NCBI RefSeq assembly: GCF_015751785.1
Contig: NZ_JADOTY010000001.1
Coordinates: 2,170,001 to 2,234,000 of the forward strand
Length of the DNA stretch: 64,000 nucleotides
From: Micromonospora vinacea
Lineage (GTDB): Bacteria; Actinomycetota; Actinomycetes; Mycobacteriales; Micromonosporaceae
Reading direction: 5' to 3'
Part shown: in pieces, positions 17,676 to 25,985 of the stretch
How the letters are laid out: every line of letters begins with the position of its first letter
How positions within the stretch are numbered: the first letter of the stretch is position 1
Notes under the pieces: model-generated
The model's database searches: none
The model's input: only the letters and a program-made list of their open reading frames with translations
Told to the model about the DNA's origin: nothing
Made by a program: the position numbers and the translations under genes

Positions 17676-18335
17676 TCAGGCCGCCTCGGTCAGCACGACG
17701 GCGAGGCGTTCCTCTGCGGAGAGCGCCACCACCGCGGGCACGTCACGGGTGAGCAGCGCCAGGTAGAGGACCTTGTCGTCGTTGGCCGGGCTGACCATGT
17801 CGATGACGGTGGCCGCGAACCGGGTGCTGGCGGCGGCAGCGTCTCCGGCGGCATTGTCGTCCGGAGTGCTGACCAGCAGGACCTTGTCCCCGGGGTGCAG
17901 TTCGCGGGCCGGCACCTGGGCGGTCTTCAGGCCGAGTGCGATCTGCTGCTGGCCGGGGCCGAGCAGCGGGTCGTCGGTGACCTGTCCCAGGGTGAGCAGC
18001 GTGCCCGGAAGCAGCGCGACAGCGGCCCGTTTGCCGACCACCTCGTCGAGCCGGGCGGCGGGCACCGGGCGCAGCCCTTGGCCGCCGGCGACCTGCACGG
18101 TGACCAGGTCGGCGGCGCTGATCTCGCGGCCCACCTCCACCGGTCGGGCCACCGCCAGGTAGCTGCCGGTGGCCCGTACGGAGGTGACAGCGAACGCCGC
18201 GCCCAGCCCGCCCAGGGCGATGAGGAGGACGGCGAGACCGAGCAGCCCGGGACGGACCCGGCGCTGTCGGACCACGGTGGGCGGGTTGACGGGCGCGTCC
18301 ACCGACGGGGTCCCGTTGCGCGTCGCGAGGCTCAT
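17676..18335 (-). CDS. SAF-domain (RcpC/CpaB-like) Tad protein
   Basis: 219 aa from ATG 18335, overlapping the upstream stop by 4 bp. One transmembrane helix (about 29-52) is followed by a SAF domain (about 62-120, RPVEVGREISAADLVTVQVA ... VVGKRAAVALLPGTLL) and a second beta-rich half. RcpC/CpaB proteins sit at the cell surface in Tad systems and contact the outer channel in Gram-negatives. In this Gram-positive lineage there is no secretin, so it probably acts in the periplasm-like wall zone. Confidence 0.8.
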   Translation of the reverse strand: MSLATRNGTPSVDAPVNPPTVVRQRRVRPGLLGLAVLLIALGGLGAAFAVTSVRATGSYLAVARPVEVGREISAADLVTVQVAGGQGLRPVPAARLDEVVGKRAAVALLPGTLLTLGQVTDDPLLGPGQQQIALGLKTAQVPARELHPGDKVLLVSTPDDNAAGDAAAASTRFAATVIDMVSPANDDKVLYLALLTRDVPAVVALSAEERLAVVLTEAA

Positions 18336-19261
18336 CTGGTGACCACCTGGAGTTCGTTGATCTGGATCGGAACGATGCCGCTGTTTCGGGTCACCAGGAT
18401 TTCGCCGCTCTCGCCACCGCCGCGCCAGGTCACCGTCCAGTACGTGGTCGCGGTGACGTTGTACGTGCCGGCCTTCTGGTAGCCCTTGTGGTAGCCGCAG
18501 TCCGGGGAGGTCTTGCCCGCCCGGTCGCCCGTCGGCTCGTACCTGGTGCCTTCGTCTGGGCAGGGGACCTTGTCCCCGTTGCCCATGTCCCAGACGATCT
18601 CGGTGACCGCCGCCGTGATGTCGACTCGCAGGCCCCGATCGGTTTCGTGGGCGTCGATCGGGCCGAAGTAGTTCGGGTTCTTCTCGGACCACATCCACAC
18701 CGGCAGGCCGACCAGGCCGGGGCCGACGCGCTTGCGGGGCGCGACGCCCAGCGGGGCTGGCAGCAGCGTGATCGAGGCGAGGGCGCGACGGGCCAGCTCC
18801 TCAGGGTTGGGTGGTGCGCCGAAGCCGGCCGGCGGATCGTCCAGCAGCACCTCGGTCTGGGCGCCCAGGTCGCCGCCGTTGCACGTCCTCACGTACCACT
18901 GCTGGCCCTCGGGGGCCTCGGGCTGCGGCTGTTCCAGCTTGTAGTAGCAGCCGTCACCGCTGTTGAACCAGCCGAGGAACTCGTCGTAGCACGGGATGAT
19001 CCGCCCGTCCCACTGGCAGGTGCCGCTGCCACCACCGTCGCCGCCGTCGTCTCCACCGTCGTCCCCGCCGCCGCCGGGATCACCCGGGTTGCCGGGTTCG
19101 TCGTCCCAGACGCTGCAGTCGGGTTGGGCGGGCGGGCAGCCCGCCCCCGGGTCGGCACGTCGGGCGGCGGCAGCCGGCACCGTCGCGCCGACGACCAGCA
19201 GCAGCGCGAGGCCGATCCCGGCGAGCGCTCGTCGGGCACCCTTTCCGCTGTGGGTCAGCAC
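18332..19261 (-). CDS. Secreted Tad-operon protein with Gly/Asp-rich linker
   Basis: 309 aa. A signal peptide ends near residue 33 (VPAAAARR). A Gly/Asp-rich linker follows (about 60-80), then a domain with several Cys (CPPAQPDC, TCQW, IPCYDEF, GDGCYYK, RTCNGG). A C-terminal PKD-like beta domain ends it (about 215-309, ITEIVWDMGNGD-type strand, GYQKAGTYNVTATTYW). It is exported and probably disulfide-bonded. It overlaps the lipoprotein upstream by 7 bp and the SAF gene by 4 bp, so it belongs to the pilus operon. I do not recognise a named family; a surface or adhesin-like accessory role is inference. Confidence 0.7.
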   Translation of the reverse strand: MLTHSGKGARRALAGIGLALLLVVGATVPAAAARRADPGAGCPPAQPDCSVWDDEPGNPGDPGGGGDDGGDDGGDGGGSGTCQWDGRIIPCYDEFLGWFNSGDGCYYKLEQPQPEAPEGQQWYVRTCNGGDLGAQTEVLLDDPPAGFGAPPNPEELARRALASITLLPAPLGVAPRKRVGPGLVGLPVWMWSEKNPNYFGPIDAHETDRGLRVDITAAVTEIVWDMGNGDKVPCPDEGTRYEPTGDRAGKTSPDCGYHKGYQKAGTYNVTATTYWTVTWRGGGESGEILVTRNSGIVPIQINELQVVTR

Positions 19262-19821
19262 GGCTGGTCCCGGTGCGTCGTACCGGAGTTGATCAGCCAG
19301 CGGCCGTCGGGATAGCGAGTGGCGGTGGCGGTGGAGAGGTGTCTGCCACCGCCGCTGCCCGGGACCGGGCGCTTGTTCTTGGCGTAGACCAGCCGGTAGC
19401 CGGTGGTGTCCAGGCAGTCCTGGATATCCACTGTGGCCGGCTTCGCGTCCAGACTGACGGCGGTCACGGTCGGGTCGGACTTCAACGTCCCGGTGCGCAT
19501 GGCGCCGTGCTCCTTCGCGTCGCGAATGGACAATTGGACCCGGGTGAGAAGCGGATCAGCGAGAAACCGGGTCAGTTCCGGCGCGCGGGGATCACTGCGC
19601 ACGCCCGCCGTACGGGAGGCCGCGAGATACCCGGAGTACGCGTCGAGTGCCGCCTTTTCGGCGGCGCGCCGTTCGACGTCGGGATCGGTCCGTTGTTCGT
19701 TGTCGCGGGCTGCCGTCGGTCGTTCGACCGTTTCCCGTCCGCTGGCGCAGGCGGTGACCGGCATCGCCGCCACGGCCGCCAGCAGGCAGATTGCCGCTCG
19801 TCTGAGCTGCCGTCCGCGCAC
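19255..19821 (-). CDS. Lipoprotein, first gene of tad operon
   Basis: 188 aa with a lipoprotein signal peptide (ICLLAAVAAMPVTAC, lipobox Cys at residue 25), a charged linker, and a conserved globular region with two further Cys (DIQDCLDTTGY and a terminal Cys). The helical segment YSGYLAASRTAG and the NTF2-like layout are common in small actinobacterial exported proteins, but I cannot assign a family with certainty. It overlaps the next gene by 7 bp and begins the leftward operon, with the 580-bp divergent promoter region upstream. Confidence 0.75.
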   Translation of the reverse strand: MRGRQLRRAAICLLAAVAAMPVTACASGRETVERPTAARDNEQRTDPDVERRAAEKAALDAYSGYLAASRTAGVRSDPRAPELTRFLADPLLTRVQLSIRDAKEHGAMRTGTLKSDPTVTAVSLDAKPATVDIQDCLDTTGYRLVYAKNKRPVPGSGGGRHLSTATATRYPDGRWLINSGTTHRDQPC

Positions 19822-20400
19822 CGTCGAGCCTCCTCGTGGTCGCCCGGGGCGGTGACGGGTTCACCGCCGTCGGGCATGCGGAAGCGCGCCCGGATCAGCA
19901 CATCCGGAGCCGTTCATTGCGCTTCTGCATTCACCGTTACGGATCTTTTACAAATTCGGGGTCCTGTGTCGTCCGATGGTGAAGGTGAGGCTTGCGTCAC
20001 ACCCAAGGGGCGAGCATAGGCTGACGCTCGCCGATGCAACAGAGGCAATTCAAGCGAACACGGTGCGTGATGACAGGTGGTGGTGGCGGGTGTCCACACT
20101 GTGCCCCGGGCAATGGTCGAGCAAACTGTCGTTATTGATGGGGTGGCACCGGGTCGGATGGGCTCGCCGGGGTCTCGCCAGCGGTCGCGGGAGTAGGACA
20201 TCGTGGCCACATCCCGGCATTCGAACGGCGTTGCCGGCCGAGCAGTGGGCCGCCTCGTCGGGCCCGGCAGCGGGCGAAGGCACCTCCACGGGACCGGGCG
20301 GGCAGGTCGCTTTCTGCGCCATCCGCTACACCAGTGCGAGTGCTCGATCACGATCCGTGTTCAGCATCGCGGGGCAGCGTGTGGCCGCAATGGAGGCGAC
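19822..20400. promoter_or_regulatory. Divergent promoter region between tad operon and prepilin peptidase
   Basis: 579 bp without a convincing gene. The most AT-rich part (about 19925-19965, with TCTTTTACAAATTC) is the likeliest promoter for the leftward operon. A hairpin GGCGAGC-10 nt-GCTCGCC lies at 20009-20032. TGGAGGCGAC directly precedes the prepilin peptidase ATG at 20401 and acts as its RBS. Several open frames cross the region but none shows protein-like composition. Confidence 0.5.
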
Positions 20401-21240
20401 ATGGCGCTGACCGGCCCCCCGGCGGCCGTTCCCGGACGGGAAGACCCGCCCGATCGGAGCCCGGCACCCCCACCGTCCGGCGGTACGCAGGAACCCGCCC
20501 CTCCGCCGCGCGCACGCACCCGGGTCTCGACAGTGTCAGCGGTCCTCGCGATCAGCCCGCTGATGCGGTTGGCCGCGCTGCGCTACGCCGTACCCCCGGG
20601 TCTGCCCAGCCGGAGCGGCTGCGACGGCTGCGGCGCGCCGGTCGGCCTGACCCGCCCCTGGCCGGCGCTGGGCCCGGCAGCCCGGTGCGGTCGCTGCGGC
20701 GCCCGGGTCGGCCCGCCGCCGGGCACTGTCGAGCTGGTAGTGCTCGCGGCGGCGGTGCTGCTGGCGGTCGCCGGCCCGTCGGGCGGGGCGCTGCCGGCGC
20801 TGATCTGGTGGCTCGGCTGGACTATTCCGGCGATCCTCGTCGACCTGGCCGTGCACCGGTTGCCGGACCGGCTCACGGTGCCCGCGGCGGCCGGGACGTG
20901 GCTGCTGCTCGGAGTGGCCGCGCTCGACGCCGACCCGGGGCACTGGCTGCGGGCCGTCATCGGCGGCGCGGGGCTGGCGCTCTTCTTCGCCAGCACCGCG
21001 GTGCTGCTCGGCCGGCGCGGCTTCGGGCTGGGCGACGCCAAGCTGGCACTGAGCGTCGGCGCGCTGCTCGGCTGGTACGGGTGGCCGGTGCTGGTGTTCG
21101 GGCTGGTGCTCACCTTCGGGCTCTCCGCGCTGGTGAGTCTGGGCCTGCTGGTCACCCGCCGCGCCAACTGGAGCACCCACCTGCCGTTCGGCCCGTTCCT
21201 GCTGTTCGGCACGACGGCTGCCCTCCTACTGGCGGCCTGA
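20401..21240 (+). CDS. A24-family prepilin peptidase (TadV/CpaA/PilD type)
   Basis: 279 aa from ATG 20401 with GGAGG 5 bp upstream; frames extending to 20203 run through the promoter region. After a Pro-rich N-terminus a zinc-ribbon-like pair of motifs (CDGCGAP, CGRCGAR, about 78-110) precedes six or so helices. The catalytic Asp pair is in VDLAVHRLPDRLT (about 155) and GFGLGDAKL (about 212). The enzyme cleaves, and in PilD-like forms methylates, prepilin leaders at the membrane. It is divergent from the tad operon and is the obvious processing enzyme for its pseudopilins. Confidence 0.9.
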   Translation: MALTGPPAAVPGREDPPDRSPAPPPSGGTQEPAPPPRARTRVSTVSAVLAISPLMRLAALRYAVPPGLPSRSGCDGCGAPVGLTRPWPALGPAARCGRCGARVGPPPGTVELVVLAAAVLLAVAGPSGGALPALIWWLGWTIPAILVDLAVHRLPDRLTVPAAAGTWLLLGVAALDADPGHWLRAVIGGAGLALFFASTAVLLGRRGFGLGDAKLALSVGALLGWYGWPVLVFGLVLTFGLSALVSLGLLVTRRANWSTHLPFGPFLLFGTTAALLLAA

Positions 21241-21270
21241 CCCGTCGGCGGGCGGCGGGGACGTCGGTGG

Positions 21271-21900
21271 TCAGGGGCGCGAGCGGCTGGCCAGTTTGGG
21301 GGCCGGGCTGTCGGGGCGGTCGGCCCGGCGGCGGAGCACCTCGCTGGTCGGGCGGGCCAGCAACGGAGTGAGCACCACGGCGACCAGGGCACCGAACAGC
21401 ACGCCCGCGATCACGTCGTGCGGGTAGTGCACACCCACGAAGACCCGGGAGAAGGCGCCGAGCGCGGCCAGGGGCAGCGCGACCATGCCGAGTCGGCGGG
21501 AGAGCAGCAACGTGGTGACCGCCAACGCGCCGGCGATGGTGGCGTGGTTGCTGGGGAACGACCAGTCGCCCGGGGGTGGACAGGCGCCCGCGATGATCTC
21601 CCGGGCGATGGTCCGGCAGGGGCGGTCCTCGTCCACCACGGTCTTGAGGAACTCGCTGCCCACGTACGCCAGGAGGGCCGGCACCGGCGCGATCAGGGCG
21701 AGTGCCCGGCCGTGCGGGCCGCCGGACCAGCGGCTCAGCGCGGCCATCAGCAGCAGCGCGCCGAGCAGCAGGATCACCCCCTCGGTGGCGTGTCCGACGA
21801 ACCACTGCACCGGCTCGGGGCTGCCGGCGGCGGCGTCGACGACGTCGCTGTACCACTCGGCGCTGATCTCCGGAACGTCCATGCTGCCGTTGTTGAGCAT
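21271..21900 (-). CDS. PAP2-family phosphatase
   Basis: 209 aa with about five hydrophobic segments and the three PAP2 motifs: KTVVDEDRP, PSNH (in WSFPSNHAT) and SRVFVGVHYPHDV. These place it among membrane phosphatases acting on lipid phosphates such as phosphatidate or undecaprenyl pyrophosphate. The ATG at 21900 has a good RBS (GAGGTGA). It is monocistronic and divergent from the GH65 gene. Confidence 0.88.
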   Translation of the reverse strand: MLNNGSMDVPEISAEWYSDVVDAAAGSPEPVQWFVGHATEGVILLLGALLLMAALSRWSGGPHGRALALIAPVPALLAYVGSEFLKTVVDEDRPCRTIAREIIAGACPPPGDWSFPSNHATIAGALAVTTLLLSRRLGMVALPLAALGAFSRVFVGVHYPHDVIAGVLFGALVAVVLTPLLARPTSEVLRRRADRPDSPAPKLASRSRP

Positions 21901-21977
21901 GCATCACCTCACTTCACGTTCATACCCTGTTCACCTTGGGGACACCCTAGGAACGCGCCAGAGGGCACCGCTCCTGT

Positions 21978-22006
21978 CGAAGGTCGGGCGGTCCGCACGA
22001 CCTTCG
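21978..22006 (+). promoter_or_regulatory. Hairpin in 5' leader of GH65 gene
   Basis: A perfect 9-bp inverted repeat (CGAAGGTCG and its complement) with an 11-nt loop lies 66 bp before the GTG start. It could be an operator or an mRNA leader structure. No T run follows it. Confidence 0.4.
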
Positions 22007-22071
22007 TCCAGGATTCGCACAGCCAGTTCTGGTTGGCTGCGGGGAGAAGACCAACATCGACAGGAGGCTTC

Positions 22072-24468
22072 GTGCAGACCGGTTCGGCCACCGATCAACC
22101 GCAGTCCACCGCCGCGGCGGACGACGAGACCTGGCGGATCCGGCGTACGGAGGCCGACCTGGACCGGCTCGGCGAAACCGAGTCGATCTTCGCGTTGGGC
22201 AACGGGTGGATCGGCTGGCGCGGGGTGCTCGACGAAGGTGCCCCGTGCGGGATGCCGGGCAGCTACGTCAGCGGCTTCCACGAGCGGCGCGAGCTGAGCT
22301 ATCCCGAGGAGGGGTACGCGTTCCCGTCGGCCAGCGACACCGTCATCAGCGCACCGAACGCCGCACTGATCCGGCTCTGGGTCGACGACGAGCCGTTGGA
22401 TCTCCGGACCGGGACGCTGCGCAGCCACGAACGGGTGCTCGACCTGCGTACCGGTGTGCTGCGCCGGGAGACCGAGTGGATCTCACCGGCCGGGCGGGGC
22501 GTCCGCATCCGCAGCACCCGGTTGGTGTCGCTGCCGCGTCGCCCGGTGGCCGCCGTCCGGTACGAGGTCGAGCCGTTGGACACCGCCGTCGAGCTGCGGG
22601 TCTGCTCGGATCTACTGGCCAACGAGAAGGTGCCGGAGCGTTCGGACGACCCTCGGGCCGCCTCGGTGCCCACCGACCCGCTGACCGCCGAGACGTACCG
22701 TGCGAGCGGCCTCGACGGCGTGCTGGTGCACCGCACCGAGCGCAGCGGCCAGCGCGTCGCGGTGGCGGTCAGTCACCTGCTGGAGGGGCCGGGCACTGTG
22801 AGCACCACAGGTGACTGCACGGCGGACCGGGTACGGCTGACCGTGACGGGTCGCCTGCGCCCGGGGGAGCGGTTGCGGCTGACGAAGTTCGCCGCCTACG
22901 AGTGGGCGGCTGTCGACGCGACGTCCGCCGACGAGTTGGCCGCCCTGGTCGCCGCCGAGGCGGACGCGGCCCGCGCGGACGGCTTCGACGCCCTGCTCAC
23001 CGACCAGCGCGCCGCCCTGGACGCGGCCTGGCAGGTCGCCGACGTGCAGCTCGACGGTGATCCGGAGCTTCAGCAGGCCGTTCGGTTCGCGATGTTCCAT
23101 CTGATCCAAGCCGGTCGCCCGGACTCCGACCGGACCATCTCGGCCAAGGGGTTGACCGGCAACGGCTACGACGGGCACGTCCTCTGGGACACCGAGAGTT
23201 ACGTCCTGCCGGTGCTCACGTACCTGGCCCCGGCGGTGGCCCGATCGGCGTTGCGCTGGCGGCACGCCCACCTTCCCGAGGCGCGGGAACGGGCCGCCGA
23301 GCTGCGGTTGACCGGCGCCACCTTCCCGTGGCGCACCATCGGTGGCCGGGAAAGCTCCGGCTACTGGCCGGCGGGCACTGCCGCGCTGCACGTCAACGCC
23401 GACATCGCCGACGCGGTGCTGCGTTACCTGGCGGCCACCGACGACCAGCGGTTCCTGGCCGAGGCGGGGTTGGAGCTTCTGGTGGAGACCGCCCGGCTCT
23501 GGCACGGCTTCGGCCACTGGGCGGGCGAGGGCGACTTCCACCTGCACGGGGTGACCGGCCCGGACGAGTACGCGGCGCTTGTCGACGACAACGTCTTCAC
23601 CAACCTGATGGCGAAGCGCAATCTGCGCGGCGCGGCGGACGCCGCCGAGGCGCATCCCGAGCTGGCCGACCGGCTGGGCGTGGACCGCGACGAGGTGGCC
23701 GGCTGGCGGGCCGCCGCCGACGCGATGGCCATCCCGTACGACAGCGAGCGTGGGGTGCACCAGCAGGCCGCCGGTTTCACCGAACAACCCGAGTGGGACT
23801 TCGCGAACACGGGCGACGACGACTACCCGCTGCTGCTGCACTTCCCGTACCTGGAGTTGTACCGCAAGCAGGTGGTGAAGCAGGCCGACCTGGTGCTGGC
23901 CATGCAGCTCTGCCCTGGTGAGTTCACCGCCGACGAGAAGGCCCGCAACCTGGCCTACTACCAGGCCCGCACGGTCCGCGACTCGTCGCTGTCGGCGGCC
24001 CCGCAGGCCGTGCTGGCCGCCGAGGTCGGGCACCTGGATCTGGCGTACGACCTGTTCGCCGAGTCGGTCCTGCAGGACCTGGCCGACCTGGGTGACAAGA
24101 CCGCCGACGGGCTGCACCTGGCCTCACTGGCCGGCGCGTGGTTGGCGCTGGTGCAGGGCTTCGGCGGGCTGCGCGACGACCGCACTGTGCTCTCCTTCGA
24201 CCCCCGCCTGCCGCGACGGATCGACCGGCTGGCGTTCAGCCTGCGCTGGCGCGGCCACCGGCTGCGGGTCACGTTGACTCCGGCCGAGGCCCGCTACGAG
24301 CTGCCCGACGCCGCCGGAGATGCCGAGGTCGAGCTGTGGCACCACGGCGAGTCGCTGCGGGTCACCGGCACCGAGCCGGTCACCCGGCCGATGCCACCGG
24401 TGCCCGACCCCGGCCCGGAGCCGCCCTCCCCGCCCGGCCGCCGCCCCACCCGCCGCTCGGCCGACTGA
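22072..24468 (+). CDS. GH65 family disaccharide phosphorylase
   Basis: 798 aa from GTG 22072, directly behind AGGAGG; the open frame back to 21418 crosses the leader and PAP2 gene and is rejected. Layout is that of GH65: an N-terminal beta-sandwich (about 15-270), a linker helix, an (alpha/alpha)6 barrel (about 330-700, with LWDTESYVLP, HGVTGPDEY holding the acid Glu, and KQADLVLAMQL) and a C-terminal beta sheet. These enzymes reversibly phosphorolyse trehalose, maltose, kojibiose, nigerose and similar alpha-glucosides to beta-glucose-1-phosphate. The linkage cannot be read here; nigerose would fit the alpha-1,3-glucanases 14 kb away but that is speculation. The tail is Pro/Arg-rich. Confidence 0.88.
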   Translation: MQTGSATDQPQSTAAADDETWRIRRTEADLDRLGETESIFALGNGWIGWRGVLDEGAPCGMPGSYVSGFHERRELSYPEEGYAFPSASDTVISAPNAALIRLWVDDEPLDLRTGTLRSHERVLDLRTGVLRRETEWISPAGRGVRIRSTRLVSLPRRPVAAVRYEVEPLDTAVELRVCSDLLANEKVPERSDDPRAASVPTDPLTAETYRASGLDGVLVHRTERSGQRVAVAVSHLLEGPGTVSTTGDCTADRVRLTVTGRLRPGERLRLTKFAAYEWAAVDATSADELAALVAAEADAARADGFDALLTDQRAALDAAWQVADVQLDGDPELQQAVRFAMFHLIQAGRPDSDRTISAKGLTGNGYDGHVLWDTESYVLPVLTYLAPAVARSALRWRHAHLPEARERAAELRLTGATFPWRTIGGRESSGYWPAGTAALHVNADIADAVLRYLAATDDQRFLAEAGLELLVETARLWHGFGHWAGEGDFHLHGVTGPDEYAALVDDNVFTNLMAKRNLRGAADAAEAHPELADRLGVDRDEVAGWRAAADAMAIPYDSERGVHQQAAGFTEQPEWDFANTGDDDYPLLLHFPYLELYRKQVVKQADLVLAMQLCPGEFTADEKARNLAYYQARTVRDSSLSAAPQAVLAAEVGHLDLAYDLFAESVLQDLADLGDKTADGLHLASLAGAWLALVQGFGGLRDDRTVLSFDPRLPRRIDRLAFSLRWRGHRLRVTLTPAEARYELPDAAGDAEVELWHHGESLRVTGTEPVTRPMPPVPDPGPEPPSPPGRRPTRRSAD

Positions 24469-24513
24469 GCCGCCGTGCCGCCGCGGATCTACCCAGGCCG
24501 GCGCCGCGTCGGC

Positions 24514-24978
24514 TCAGGTCGGCACCGGACCGCCGGCCATCCGCTCGCGGACGGCCTCCAGCGCCTCGAAGGCGTACGCCCAGTTGTGGCACTTGAAGCT
24601 GCGCAGACCGTCGATCGCTGTGTGACAGTCGGAGCAGCGCACCCCGGCGATGGCATCCGGGATCTCGGTGTTGACGTACTTGCGCTCGCCCAGGATGACC
24701 GTGGCGATCATGGCCTTGTCGTGCAGGCCGGAGAGCGCCGACGAGACGATGTCGTACCAGGTGACCCGCCGGCGGCACTTCGGGCAGTCGGGTTCGTCGC
24801 CGCTGACCCAGAGGGGTGCCCCGATGCTGCGCGCCGGCATGCCGAGCAGCTTCTCCAGCCGCCGGACGTCCGACTCGGGGGTGGTCCAGCGGTGTCGGCC
24901 GGGCAGTGATGCGGGCGAGTCGTACACGGCGCGGAACAGGTCGTGGTCGACCTGCACGGTCTCGCGCTGAGCGGTCAT
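24514..24978 (-). CDS. Hypothetical protein with two CxxC zinc-ribbon motifs
   Basis: 154 aa from ATG 24978 with GGAGGGA upstream. Two paired-Cys motifs, DCPKCRRR (about 76-83) and RCSDCHTA (about 125-132), suggest a structural zinc site. The rest is mixed and soluble, with no signal peptide. I do not recognise the family. It is divergent from the DUF574 methyltransferase across a 142-bp spacer that contains a TGGTCA palindrome. Confidence 0.7.
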   Translation of the reverse strand: MTAQRETVQVDHDLFRAVYDSPASLPGRHRWTTPESDVRRLEKLLGMPARSIGAPLWVSGDEPDCPKCRRRVTWYDIVSSALSGLHDKAMIATVILGERKYVNTEIPDAIAGVRCSDCHTAIDGLRSFKCHNWAYAFEALEAVRERMAGGPVPT

Positions 24979-25013
24979 CGGCGTCCCTCCTCGTTGAGTC
25001 GGTGCCCCCACCG

Positions 25014-25029
25014 TGGTCAGCGGTGACCA
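25014..25029. promoter_or_regulatory. Operator-like palindrome TGGTCA-N4-TGACCA
   Basis: A perfect 6-4-6 inverted repeat in the divergent spacer between the zinc-ribbon gene and the DUF574 methyltransferase. It is a candidate regulator site; no regulator gene is adjacent. Confidence 0.45.
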
Positions 25030-25120
25030 TGGGCGCAGCCGGATCAACGACACGAGGGGTCAGCGGGTCGTCGCCGCGGGTGCTAGACATCGGTTCCGCG
25101 CCGCCGCCGAAGGGATCCGC

Positions 25121-25909
25121 ATGACCGACCAGCCGGCACCTGACGTCACCATCAGACCCAACGTCGCCCGAATGTACGACTACTTCCTCGGGGGCAGCCA
25201 CAACTTCGCCGCCGACAGGGCTGCCGCCGACCGGGTGCTGGAGATCTTCCCGGAGACCGGGGTCGCCGCCCAGACCAACCGGCACTTTTTGCGCCGAGCC
25301 GTCCGGTACGCCGCCGAGCAGGGCGTCCGCCAGTTCCTGGACATCGGCGCCGGGCTGCCCACCCAGGACGCCGTGCACGAGGTGGTGCGGGCCGTGGCAC
25401 CCGACGCGCGGGTGGTCTACGTCGACTACGACGAGGTGGCCGTCGGGTACGCCCGGCAGTTGCTGACGGGCGTACCCGCCACCGCTGTCGTTCAGGGCGA
25501 CCTGCGGCGGCCGGACGAACTGCTGGCCCACCCGGACGTGCGGGCCACCCTCGACCTGGACCAGCCGGTGGCGGTGCTGCTCCTCGCGGTGCTGCACTTC
25601 GTGCCGGACCAGGACGACCCGTGGGCGGCGGTCGCCCGGCTGCGCGACGCCACCGCGCCGGGCAGTCATCTGGTGCTGTCCCACTTGACGTTGGACGGCA
25701 TCTCGCCCGAGCTGGCCGAGCGCGGCCAGGCCGTCTACCGCAACAGCAGCGCACCGCTGGTGCCCCGCACGCGCGCCGAGACGGCACGCTTCTTCGCCGG
25801 GTACGACCTGGTGGAACCCGGCCTGGTCACCACCACCCGGTGGCGACCGGACGGTGAGCCGGAGACCGTGGACGCCCACGGGTACGCGGGGGTCGGCGTC
25901 CGCCGCTGA
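25121..25909 (+). CDS. SAM-dependent methyltransferase, DUF574 family
   Basis: 262 aa from ATG 25121; the earlier in-frame start at 25013 lies in the spacer. It begins with the family's RPNVARMYDYFLGGSHNF, then has the SAM-binding FLDIGAGLPTQ (about 73) and VVYVDYDEVAV (about 98). DUF574 proteins are abundant in actinomycetes, sometimes next to conservons, but their substrates are not known to me. The next gene, LtrA, starts 76 bp downstream. Confidence 0.85.
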   Translation: MTDQPAPDVTIRPNVARMYDYFLGGSHNFAADRAAADRVLEIFPETGVAAQTNRHFLRRAVRYAAEQGVRQFLDIGAGLPTQDAVHEVVRAVAPDARVVYVDYDEVAVGYARQLLTGVPATAVVQGDLRRPDELLAHPDVRATLDLDQPVAVLLLAVLHFVPDQDDPWAAVARLRDATAPGSHLVLSHLTLDGISPELAERGQAVYRNSSAPLVPRTRAETARFFAGYDLVEPGLVTTTRWRPDGEPETVDAHGYAGVGVRR

Positions 25910-25985
25910 CAGCGCTTTCGCCTCCGGTGGCCAGCGTCGGGTGGTACGACGGACGCAGCGCGTGCCACCGGAGGAGGAAGCGCCG

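Noticed and set aside
19976..20410. 144-aa plus-strand frame in the tad divergent region
   Set aside because: Trp/Arg-rich, no family features, and it overlaps the RBS and start of the prepilin peptidase.
21418..22071. 218-residue N-terminal extension of the GH65 protein
   Set aside because: It runs antisense through the PAP2 gene and over the leader; GTG 22072 has AGGAGG directly upstream and starts the GH65 fold.
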